DNA of 9,509 nucleotides, taken from NCBI GenBank assembly GCA_934725005.1, contig CAKVBE010000031.1, positions 1 to 9,509 on the forward strand. The letters run 5' to 3'. Origin of the DNA: an uncultured Rickettsiales bacterium. Its GTDB lineage: Bacteria; Pseudomonadota; Alphaproteobacteria; Rickettsiales; UBA1997. Of the stretch, positions 1 to 6,227 are shown one piece after another (within the stretch, counting starts at the first letter, position 1; every line of letters starts with the position of its first letter). Position numbers and translations under genes: made by a program. Below the pieces are notes generated by a model. That model saw nothing but the letters and a program-made list of their open reading frames with translations. It did no database searches and was not told the DNA's origin.

Positions 1-319
1 CTGGATATTCACCATATGGTGATAATCTTTTATTAAGTTCCTCATCTGATTCTGATAAGCTTTCGCTTATATCTTCGTTGCTATCATATACAATTTCATG
101 ATTAGCCATTTCAAGATTATTGTTAAATCTATCTAGAGCTGCCATTTGTGTATTTTTATATATGATAATAGGAGCTAGAAAGTTACCACTTATTATGTTA
201 CTTCCACAATAAGTTTTACCATTGTATCTTACTAATGGTGTAATTCCAGTTTTTCTTACATTTGAATTTATATTATGTATAAATCGAACATTTTCATGCC
301 TTCTAGCTATATTTTCTGT

Positions 320-1051
320 GTAATCGGCATAACTTAAATCAAAATATTTTAAATTACCTCTTGTTCTTCCCAAAAAAGTTTCATCGTCTTGTAAATATAA
401 AATTTTGTTAACTTGTTCTGTATTTAATTTTACATTTATAAGACTTGTGTTCACGAAATTGGCATTTTCCAATTTTTCGATTTCAATTTCTCTAAAATCT
501 AAGCCACTTAACCAGAAGTCGTGTAAATCACCTCTTGTTCTTCCTAAAAAAGTTTCATATTTGTTTAGATTAAGAATTTTTTTAACATGTTCGATATTAA
601 GTTTTAAACATGATATAGATATATTTTCTAGATTGGCTTTTTCAAGAGCATTGATGTCTTCATTTTCAAAGTTAAGCGCATAGATTTTGAGATTACTCAA
701 ATCACATTTTGTTTTATTTAATATTGTTGTGCTGCTATTGTTATCAACAATTTCTTTAACTATATATCCATCAATTATGACTCTTGTCAAATTTGCATCT
801 TTATAGTTAGCTTTGCTGATTTTGAAATAACAATCGTCGTTGGATAAATAACTTTCTATCTGATTAGTATTATCTTCATTTAAATAGCTTGAACATTCAT
901 CTGATTTTGTATAGTCATCATTTAAATTTTCAGAGAATAAATCATATGACAAATCTTCATAACTAAAGTCAAAACCATGTGCATCGCCATTTTTTCTACC
1001 AAGAAGCCCATCTTCAGAGTTAACAATTTTCATGAGGTGTTCTAAGTTTAT
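320..1051 (-). repeat. Three copies of a helix + LGRxxG + pentapeptide-like protein repeat
   Basis: Within the broken repeat gene, three units of 34-36 codons lie at 950-1051, 494-601 and 320-427. Each begins with a short amphipathic helix (LEHLMKIV, IEHVKKIL, TEQVNKIL). A linker with LLGRKNGDAHGF, FLGRTRGDLHDF or FLGRTRGNLKYF follows, and each unit ends in a pentapeptide-like stretch (FDFSYEDL, WLSGLDF, FDLSYADY). L-G-R-x-x-G and the small-polar Ser before the last turn are kept in all three. The later two copies are the most alike. Spacing between copies is uneven, and the larger gap after copy 1 holds acidic, low-complexity sequence. Confidence 0.75.
351..558. repeat. Near-identical 34-nt direct repeat pair (351-384 and 525-558)
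   Basis: Two 34-nt segments match at 32 of 34 positions and encode the LGRTRG-containing part of repeat units 3 and 2. One mismatch falls near the left end (t/c) and one in the middle (c/t). Both leave the protein unchanged or nearly so. This suggests recent duplication or gene conversion between these two units, while unit 1 has diverged. Confidence 0.8.
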
Positions 1052-1851
1052 TTTAAATCCATTATAGCCATCCTTTTCTACTGCCTTTGAAATAATATTT
1101 TGGTTTTTGTTATCTATTTCTTGTATTTCTTGTGAAGTTAAATAAGTAAAGTTTATAGGTGGCAATTCAATTCTGCTTTTATTGTAGTGTTCAACAAGTT
1201 TGGATATTTGATTATAATTCAAAATACCTTTTGAAATGCTTTTATAAAATTCACTAAGATCTGCAAACTTTTTAAAACCTGAAATATTTTTAATAAATTC
1301 AAAATCAAATGATGTTAAATTTGCATCCTTAAATTCAAAATTATTGAAATAAAAAGTAATCTTATTTTTAAAGTTGTAATAATTATTTATACATTTTATG
1401 TTATTTCCAGATTTTTTAATATTGTTTAAAATATCTTATCCTATAATACAGTTTTTAAACTCAATAACTTTTATGTCCAAATCATTAAATACGTTTTTAC
1501 TTAATATGTTATTAGTAAAGCATTCACCAAAGTATTATAAAAAATAATTATTAACGTGTGACATATCAACATTTGAAAAAATTATCTTACAATGATTATT
1601 GTATACTTCAATTGATATATTTTTATTAAAATTATTAAACCATTTTTCAAAACAATTAACAGTATCCTTATAATTCTCAAATTTTTTGGTTTTATTAAAT
1701 TGTGATACAGTAGTTTCTTCAAGTGGTGCAAGTGCATATTCGCATATAGTTTTGATGATTTCTTTCTCTTTTAAAGAGTCACTTATATTTATTTTTTCAA
1801 AACATTCTGTTAGATCAAAATTATTATCTTCATTCTTAAATTCCATTTTTA

Positions 1852-1855
1852 TCCT
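1852..1855 (-). promoter_or_regulatory. Shine-Dalgarno site that sets the start of the repeat gene
   Basis: AGGA lies 5 nt upstream of the ATG at 1844-1846 on the minus strand. It sits inside the alternative longer reading that starts at 1858, so it supports the downstream ATG as the original start. Confidence 0.5.
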
Positions 1856-1883
1856 CATATTAATTACTAATTATATGTATATT

Positions 1884-1911
1884 ATTTTATAATTATAATC
1901 ATTTAATACAA
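1884..1911 (-). promoter_or_regulatory. Possible sigma70 promoter of the repeat gene
   Basis: On the minus strand, TTGTAT (1906-1911) and TAAAAT (1884-1889) are separated by 16 nt, about 38 nt before the ATG. The -10 matches consensus at 5 of 6 positions, the -35 at only 3 of 6. The surrounding DNA is so AT-rich that chance matches are easy. The rest of the 174-nt gap to the kinase gene (1847-2020) shows no gene and no convincing terminator. Confidence 0.25.
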
Positions 1912-2020
1912 TACTATATTAATTTTTTATTAGCTTCAGATTATATTAATAAATATTTATGAATTTTTTAATAGATTTCCTATAGTTGATATATGTAAAT
2001 ACTATCTTCAGTTTTGTGAT

Positions 2021-3385
2021 TTAAGAGTTTGGATTCGGTATATTTATCTCAACCATGAAGCCACCGAGTCTTTTTGATTTTCCAAATGAAATTTTACCTT
2101 TATGTTTATAGACAATATTTTTTGTTATAGCCAATCCAAGACCAACATTATTTTCTTTGCTTTCTTTATTTAATCTAAAGAATGGTTTAGTAATTTTATT
2201 ATACATCTCTTCTGAAACACCGGAGCCATTATCTTCTAGTGATATGAATAGACCGTTATTGTTTGAAGTGACGCTAATAAATATTTTTTTTGCATATTTT
2301 AGAGAATTATTTATAATATTATTTAGCGCCCTTTTGAATAGGTCTTTTTTAATTTTAATCTTTTGTACAGTAATATCTGTTTCTAATGTTATATTTGTAT
2401 AACCACTTCTTTTGTAGTCCTTTATTATGCTGTTAAAAAAGTTAACAATATTAGTCTCTTCAAAGACGTCACCGTTTTCGTCTTTTGCAAACATAAGATA
2501 TTCATTTATCATTTTTTGCATTTCATCAATATCTTCTTTCAAGTCTTTTTTTATTTCACAATCTTCTATAAATTCTGTCTCGAGATTCATTCTTGTTAAT
2601 GGCGTTCTAAGATCATGTGATATTTCGGCCAACATGATAGTTCTTGAGTTTACGTATTTTTTTATTTCTTTCTGCATTTTTAAAAAGGCTTGCCCCATTT
2701 CTCTAATTTCTGAAGCTCCTTTTGGAATAAAATATTCATTATCTTTATCAAGTAAAGAGAAGTCGGTCATTGTTTTTGTTAAATTTTTAATAGATTTAAT
2801 CTGATTTTTCATAAACATGCAGCTGATTATAATCAATGTAGTGGATGAAAAAATCGTTAAAAACAATAATAGCTTTGGTGATACTGGGACTATTCTGTTT
2901 TTATCTAATTTTATATTTAGAAACCCATTATATTTCCTTATAAATACTTCGTAATTGCCTTTGTTGCCTTCAATCAGATATATATCATTATTTTTTAGTT
3001 CTGATAATAGTTTAACAAGGTAATTCTTTGAGTTAAACTTGAAAAATTTTTCATCACTTTTTTTTATTAGGTTTTCATCAAGGTTTAGACTATTGCTGTT
3101 GATGAATGAAACTTTTGATGTTGATAAATTTTGTAAATTATCAATTATGTATTTTTCATCTGCGTTTAAAAAATATTCTCTATCAAATTCATTATTTATG
3201 ATGCAAATTTCTTGGACCAATAACTCACTAGCTCTATAATTATTTTTGTCAAAATACCTTTCAAAGAATACATAAACATATATCAATTGGCTTAAAACAA
3301 GCGGTATTGTTATTATTAATATAAATCTTAATAGAATGGTTTTAGGGTAATACTTTTTAAATTTATTTTTAATACTAAAAGTCAT
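2021..3385 (-). CDS. EnvZ-like sensor histidine kinase
   Basis: Inner-membrane two-component sensor that autophosphorylates a histidine and passes the phosphate to a response regulator. In 454 aa the order is: membrane helix about 18-40; a periplasmic sensor region about 41-168 with no recognised fold; second membrane helix about 171-192; HAMP linker about 193-245; HisKA with AEISHDLRTPLTRM, where H257 is the phosphate acceptor; and HATPase_c with N-box NIINNSLKYA (356-365), G1 DNGSG (385-389), PFFRLN (401-406) and G2 VGLGLA (414-419). All catalytic boxes look intact. The HDLRTPLTRM box is of the EnvZ type, so an OmpR-class partner is likely, but no response regulator is in this window. Its ATG overlaps the last 11 nt of fzlA and lacks a clear Shine-Dalgarno site, which suggests translational coupling. 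The stimulus cannot be read from sequence. Confidence 0.92.
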   Translation of the reverse strand: MTFSIKNKFKKYYPKTILLRFILIITIPLVLSQLIYVYVFFERYFDKNNYRASELLVQEICIINNEFDREYFLNADEKYIIDNLQNLSTSKVSFINSNSLNLDENLIKKSDEKFFKFNSKNYLVKLLSELKNNDIYLIEGNKGNYEVFIRKYNGFLNIKLDKNRIVPVSPKLLLFLTIFSSTTLIIISCMFMKNQIKSIKNLTKTMTDFSLLDKDNEYFIPKGASEIREMGQAFLKMQKEIKKYVNSRTIMLAEISHDLRTPLTRMNLETEFIEDCEIKKDLKEDIDEMQKMINEYLMFAKDENGDVFEETNIVNFFNSIIKDYKRSGYTNITLETDITVQKIKIKKDLFKRALNNIINNSLKYAKKIFISVTSNNNGLFISLEDNGSGVSEEMYNKITKPFFRLNKESKENNVGLGLAITKNIVYKHKGKISFGKSKRLGGFMVEINIPNPNS

Positions 3386-4064
3386 ATTTATTATAATTTA
3401 TTGATGGTGTAAAGGCTCCTATTCGTTCGTTTAACATATTTTCAAAACCTTTTTTTGATTTTATGACAATGTACCAGTCTTTTAATTTTGGATATCTATT
3501 CCAGTTTATGTAACCCAAGTAATCCAATATAGAAATATGTGCTGCAGCTGAAATATCTGAAACAGTAAATTTTTCGCATGCTAACCATTTCCTTGATGAT
3601 AATAATCTTTCCATGTATTTTATATGTAGATCTAAATTATATCTAATTATATCAATTTTTTTAGAGTTCGGAACTTCATTGTTATTTTCAAAAGTTTTAA
3701 AAAACACCTCATCCATTACTATCTTTGTGATATCTGAAAAAAATTTTTTATCGAACCACATTTGTAATCTTTGAATTTCGGTTTTTTCAAAAATATCATT
3801 TCCAAACGTATCATTTTTTGTAAAAATACCAGAATTAGTGTAATCTAGATAATCGATAATAACGTAGCTATCTGTAACAACAAAATCGTTTTTTTTGTCT
3901 ACCAATACTGGTGTTTCGTTTGATGGACTTATTTTTAAAAACTCACTATCTATTCTCCATAATTTCACATCAATCATTTTGTATTCCAGATTGAATTCGT
4001 CAAGAACAAATCTTATTTTTCTGGAAAAAGGACAAATATTACTATAATAAAATACGTAACTCAC
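3375..4064 (-). CDS. fzlA: FzlA, GST-fold FtsZ-binding division protein
   Basis: FzlA binds FtsZ at the midcell of alphaproteobacteria, shapes its filaments and helps activate septal wall synthesis through FtsWI; it is a GST-fold protein not known as a transferase. The N-terminal thioredoxin-like half has SNICPFSRKIRF (8-19), a Trp-Arg pair (W36, R37) ahead of EFLKISPSNETPVLV (41-55), and TDSYVIIDYL (64-73), where GSTs place the glutathione site. The helical half ends with LNERIGAFTPSINYNKYDF (211-229), which resembles the conserved FzlA tail ending in a Tyr and Asp-Phe. I chose the GTG at 4062-4064: it gives 229 aa, close to the family's usual length, with the thioredoxin fold starting at residue 2. 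The frame is open 23 codons further upstream, but that extension (from a GTG at 4131-4133) has no counterpart in the family. A general GST-like enzyme is the alternative; the tail makes FzlA more likely. Confidence 0.8.
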   Translation of the reverse strand: MSYVFYYSNICPFSRKIRFVLDEFNLEYKMIDVKLWRIDSEFLKISPSNETPVLVDKKNDFVVTDSYVIIDYLDYTNSGIFTKNDTFGNDIFEKTEIQRLQMWFDKKFFSDITKIVMDEVFFKTFENNNEVPNSKKIDIIRYNLDLHIKYMERLLSSRKWLACEKFTVSDISAAAHISILDYLGYINWNRYPKLKDWYIVIKSKKGFENMLNERIGAFTPSINYNKYDF

Positions 4065-4096
4065 TGTAAGCAATGTTAAATGACCATATAGCGTAC

Positions 4097-4124
4097 ATAA
4101 TATTAATGCATAAAAAAAATGCAA
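4097..4124 (-). promoter_or_regulatory. Possible promoter of fzlA and the kinase gene
   Basis: On the minus strand, TTGCAT (4119-4124) and TATTAT (4097-4102) are 16 nt apart, 32 nt before the chosen fzlA GTG. The -10 fits well (5 of 6), the -35 poorly (3 of 6). Placement just upstream of the GTG at 4064, and downstream of the alternative start at 4133, agrees with the shorter reading of fzlA. Confidence 0.3.
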
Positions 4125-4243
4125 TATTAACACTTACTTAATTATTCTATAAAAGATGTAACTTTTTACCTAGTAAACTTAAAATAGTTTCAATTGCTTT
4201 GAATTATTCATACCAAAAATTGATTTAATACTCTTTATTTATT

Positions 4244-5530
4244 CTAGTCTATAATAATTCTCTTTATATCAACGCAATCACAATTTATTAAATATTTATC
4301 CGTTTTTATTAATGGAATTGTGTAAAATATTCTTTTATCAATATTTTTTAATTTTTTAATTTCTTTGAAAATTGTAAAATTTGTTAATCTTAAAAATTCT
4401 AAGAATGAATTAAATTCATTTTCTTCTAGGTGTGTTACAATGCAATTTTTAATGTTTTTATCTTTTAATAATATTTTAAATCTATTATCCCATACAACTT
4501 CTTTGTTAAATTCTAGTTTAATATCATCACCAATTGAATTGTATTCTCTGTATATAGCGATTTCATCATTATTTATTTTTTCTATTACACAACCATAAAA
4601 TGTATACTTTAAATTTATTGTTTTATCAAAGTAAAACTTAACAATTTCATCAAATAATCTTTTTAATTTTTCTAAACGTGGTTTGTAAATATTTCCACTT
4701 TCATTCATTAATGCCTTTACTAGCAGTCTTAGGACGATATTATTATCATACTTGAAAATGTTTTTCACATAAAATATACATCTATCAAACTCAAATTTTA
4801 TTATCTTATCTTCAGCTTCAGAAACTTGTTTTAAAAAATTTTCTTTACATTTATTTATCTCGTTTACGGCAAAATTAATTCTTTCTGTAATTATCTCCTT
4901 ATCCTCAAAGGAATTTAAGAACAACCTTATTTTGTTTCTTAGAAATTTTTCATCAAAATTAGTTTCGTCTTCTATCCAATCTATTGAGTTTTCAATCAAA
5001 AAGTTTTTTAAAAAACTTTTGTGTAGATGCAAGAATGGTCTAATTATTGTTATGTCAAAAATATTTGTTTTTTCTTGCATGGAAGATAATCCTTCTATAC
5101 CACTTCCTCTAAATAATCTTATAAAAAATGTTTCGGCCTGATCCTCTATATGATGTGCTGTAATTAAATATTTAATGTTATTGTTTTTGCAAAAATTAGA
5201 TATTAATTCATACCTCTTATCTCTAGCTTTTGCTTCTAAGTTTTCTGAAGATTTTTCTCCTTCCCATGTAAGTATATGGTGTTCAATATTAAATTCATTG
5301 CAAATTTTGGAGACATAAAGTGCTTCTTCAGTTGAACTTTTTCTCAATTTATGATCCACTGTTATGGCAATGACTTTGGTATTATTTTTTTTTGACCATT
5401 CATTCAGTGTTAGCAACAAACACATTGAGTCTATACCGCCAGAGACACCAACTGCAACTGTGTTTTTTTTTATTTCACTAAATTTATTAAAAGATTTTAT
5501 AAAAGTATCATTTATTTGTATATTTTTCAT
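4244..5530 (-). CDS. tilS: tRNA(Ile)-lysidine synthetase TilS
   Basis: Cytoplasmic N-type PP-loop ATPase that attaches lysine to C34 of tRNA-Ile(CAU). This changes codon reading from AUG to AUA and charging from Met to Ile, and it is essential in nearly all bacteria. At 428 aa it is close to the E. coli length, so the C-terminal tRNA-binding part is present though diverged. Signature motifs are all seen: PP-loop SGGIDS (30-35), VDHKLR (58-63), AHHIEDQAET (125-134), RGSGIEGLSSM (141-151) and DETNFDEKFLRNKIR (188-202). The start ATG (5528-5530) has AAAGGA just upstream and lies within the last 23 nt of the preceding small gene, so the two are co-transcribed and probably coupled. It ends in TAG. 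In many relatives tilS is followed by ftsH; here it is not, and a 179-nt gap precedes fzlA. AUA codons are frequent throughout the window, so demand for this enzyme should be high. Confidence 0.97.
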   Translation of the reverse strand: MKNIQINDTFIKSFNKFSEIKKNTVAVGVSGGIDSMCLLLTLNEWSKKNNTKVIAITVDHKLRKSSTEEALYVSKICNEFNIEHHILTWEGEKSSENLEAKARDKRYELISNFCKNNNIKYLITAHHIEDQAETFFIRLFRGSGIEGLSSMQEKTNIFDITIIRPFLHLHKSFLKNFLIENSIDWIEDETNFDEKFLRNKIRLFLNSFEDKEIITERINFAVNEINKCKENFLKQVSEAEDKIIKFEFDRCIFYVKNIFKYDNNIVLRLLVKALMNESGNIYKPRLEKLKRLFDEIVKFYFDKTINLKYTFYGCVIEKINNDEIAIYREYNSIGDDIKLEFNKEVVWDNRFKILLKDKNIKNCIVTHLEENEFNSFLEFLRLTNFTIFKEIKKLKNIDKRIFYTIPLIKTDKYLINCDCVDIKRIIID

Positions 5531-5819
5531 ATAATCCTTTCAATTTTTCGATAATACTTTCTTTAAATTCATTGTATTTATCCATGTAAGAATTGATTTT
5601 GTCATAGCCTTCTTTTATATCCTTTGCGTTTTCTATAATATCTTTAGATTTGTTTTTGTTGTCATTATTTTCTTCGTTTTTATTGTTCTCGTCTTTATTA
5701 TATTTCTGAGCAAGCTCAACTTTTTTGTTTTCAACGTAATTGATGAGACGTGGCTTGTATGATATGTAGGCTCTATAACAAATAAAAGCCAATATGATTA
5801 CTATTATACATTTAACCAT
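5508..5819 (-). CDS. Small membrane-anchored coiled-coil protein, unrecognised
   Basis: I do not recognise a family. The 103-aa product has one hydrophobic helix at residues 2-19 and then Tyr/Lys-rich sequence. A highly charged Asn/Asp/Lys/Glu stretch follows (about 40-62), and then a segment with heptad-like spacing of Ile/Leu/Tyr (about 60-100) that could form a coiled coil. There is no lipobox with the usual context, and the positive residues after the helix suggest an N-out, C-in single-pass anchor. Its ATG directly abuts the TAA of the upstream 68-aa gene, with AAAGGA 9 nt before it. Its 3' end overlaps tilS by 23 nt. The good ribosome binding site, the conserved-looking reading frame and the tight packing support a real gene. 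The middle segment is low-complexity, so weak matches to it would mean little. Confidence 0.75.
   Translation of the reverse strand: MVKCIIVIILAFICYRAYISYKPRLINYVENKKVELAQKYNKDENNKNEENNDNKNKSKDIIENAKDIKEGYDKINSYMDKYNEFKESIIEKLKGLYEKYTNK
5535..5540 (-). promoter_or_regulatory. Shine-Dalgarno site of tilS
   Basis: AAAGGA on the minus strand sits 4 nt before the tilS ATG and inside the end of the upstream 103-aa gene. It is one of the few clear ribosome binding sites in the window and fixes the tilS start. Confidence 0.6.
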
Positions 5820-6026
5820 TTACATTAGTCCTTTTAATAAACCTACAGTTTCTCTAAAAAAATTTACTATAAGATCCGATATTGGTCTTAATATGTTTGT
5901 GATAGTGTTAATCTCGAAATGATCGAATAAGAAAAATAAAGCCACAACAGCACAAGCAAAAACTATCAAAGGGCAAAGTATTCTAAGAATTATGATATTT
6001 AACAAAATATTTACTATTATATTCAT
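5820..6026 (-). CDS. Small two-helix membrane protein, unrecognised
   Basis: I do not recognise a family. The 68-aa product is very hydrophobic. Residues 3-34 can form one long or two short membrane helices, with Arg15 and Pro19 near a possible turn. An acidic loop follows (DHFEIN), and then an amphipathic C-terminal helix (about 42-66) with Arg/Asp/Glu spaced among Leu/Ile/Val. It is the first gene of the operon with the 103-aa gene and tilS, and its TAA touches the next ATG. The start lacks a clear Shine-Dalgarno site; a 6-nt inverted repeat lies directly upstream. A holin-like or membrane-assembly subunit would fit the shape, but there is no motif to support any function. That it is a gene rests on the operon packing and on the absence of any other gene in the stretch. 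Confidence 0.65.
   Translation of the reverse strand: MNIIVNILLNIIILRILCPLIVFACAVVALFFLFDHFEINTITNILRPISDLIVNFFRETVGLLKGLM
5829..5834 (-). promoter_or_regulatory. Shine-Dalgarno site of the 103-aa gene
   Basis: AAAGGA on the minus strand lies 9 nt before the ATG at 5817-5819 and within the last codons of the 68-aa gene. It supports both the chosen start and coupling of the two small genes. Confidence 0.55.
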
Positions 6027-6027
6027 G

Positions 6028-6052
6028 GTTAAATCATATAATATTGTTTAAC
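6028..6052. repeat. Inverted repeat upstream of the small-membrane-protein operon
   Basis: GTTAAA (6028-6033) and TTTAAC (6047-6052) form perfect 6-nt arms around a 13-nt spacer, starting 1 nt upstream of the 68-aa gene's ATG. It could be a protein-binding site or a weak leader hairpin that affects translation. In DNA this AT-rich, short inverted repeats are common, so this is tentative. Confidence 0.3.
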
Positions 6053-6060
6053 ATAATGTA

Positions 6061-6090
6061 ATATTATGAATTAATAATATAATTAATCAA
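6061..6090 (-). promoter_or_regulatory. Possible promoter of the small-protein/tilS operon
   Basis: On the minus strand, TTGATT (6085-6090) and TAATAT (6061-6066) are spaced 18 nt. Each matches consensus at 4 of 6 positions. A start near 6053 would give a leader of about 27 nt containing the inverted repeat. Several other AT-rich hexamers nearby could serve instead. Confidence 0.25.
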
Positions 6091-6137
6091 TTATTATTAC
6101 ATAAAAACTTTAACATTTATGCTAAATGATCAATTAT

Positions 6138-6149
6138 TTTTAGCTAAAA
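6138..6149. promoter_or_regulatory. 12-bp perfect palindrome between the divergent promoters
   Basis: TTTTAGCTAAAA is a perfect palindrome about 20 nt upstream of the plus-strand -35 and about 48 nt upstream of the minus-strand -35 candidate. Its position suits a regulator acting on both directions. No regulator gene is nearby to link to it, and it could be chance. Confidence 0.25.
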
Positions 6150-6168
6150 TGACGTTGAATAAAAATCG

Positions 6169-6196
6169 TTGATTTTAATAATTAGTATGCTACACT
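6169..6196 (+). promoter_or_regulatory. Extended -10 promoter of the LRR-mfd transcript
   Basis: TTGATT (6169-6174), a 16-nt spacer and TACACT (6191-6196) preceded by TGC (6188-6190) form a sigma70 promoter with an extended -10 (TGn). This is the most convincing promoter in the window. Transcription would start near 6203 and give a leader of about 25 nt. There is no clear Shine-Dalgarno site before the ATG at 6228. Confidence 0.45.
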
Positions 6197-6227
6197 AAAA
6201 AAATATAAGCGTTAAATATTTATATTT

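Larger units (their letters stand above)
1..1846 (-). pseudogene. Pentapeptide-like repeat protein gene with two in-frame stops, running off the left edge
   Basis: I do not recognise a named family. One minus-strand frame runs from the ATG at 1844-1846 to the left edge (about 615 codons) and is broken only by TAA at 1535-1537 (codon 104) and TAA at 1436-1438 (codon 137). Beyond the second stop it stays open for about 478 codons, unlikely by chance in DNA this AT-rich. An ATG four codons upstream (1858) is possible, but AGGA at 1852-1855 favours 1846. No signal peptide is visible. The middle and C-terminal part alternates charged helical stretches with pentapeptide-like runs (KDANLTSF, KANYKDANL, ENANFVNTSL). 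It holds three copies of a unit with the invariant core L-G-R-x-x-G. An acidic Ser/Glu/Asp-rich segment lies near the edge. Most likely a recently inactivated accessory repeat protein. Alternatives are expression of the intact 103-codon front part, a separate downstream gene using an internal start (for example the ATG codon in EHLMKIV), or sequencing errors. Confidence 0.7.

Noticed and set aside
1436..1537. Possible reassignment of TAA to a sense codon, which would join the broken repeat gene into one frame.
   Set aside because: TAA properly ends the kinase, 68-aa, 103-aa-adjacent and LRR genes at the expected places, and no other gene in the window contains an internal TAA. Two nonsense mutations explain it more simply.
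1847..2020. Search for a terminator, tRNA or small gene between the kinase and the repeat gene.
   Set aside because: Only AT-rich sequence with weak short inverted repeats was found; no stem with a U run, no cloverleaf and no supported frame.
2427..2804. A 125-codon plus-strand frame within the histidine kinase gene, plus other plus-strand frames at 405-683, 1686-1892, 2157-2402, 3039-3239, 4365-4598 and 4932-5141.
   Set aside because: All lie opposite supported minus-strand coding sequence, have no ribosome binding site, and encode Ser/Phe/Leu-rich shadow sequence.
3375..4133. Longer fzlA reading from the GTG at 4131-4133 (252 aa).
   Set aside because: The extra 23 residues are a hydrophobic stretch with no counterpart in FzlA or other GST-fold proteins, and the possible promoter lies inside that extension.
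4065..4243. Hairpins between tilS and fzlA (for example AAACT/AGTTT, and the TGCAT/ATGCA pair around a T run) as a tilS terminator.
   Set aside because: Stems are about 5 bp, AT-only or interrupted, and none is followed on the minus strand by a proper U run.
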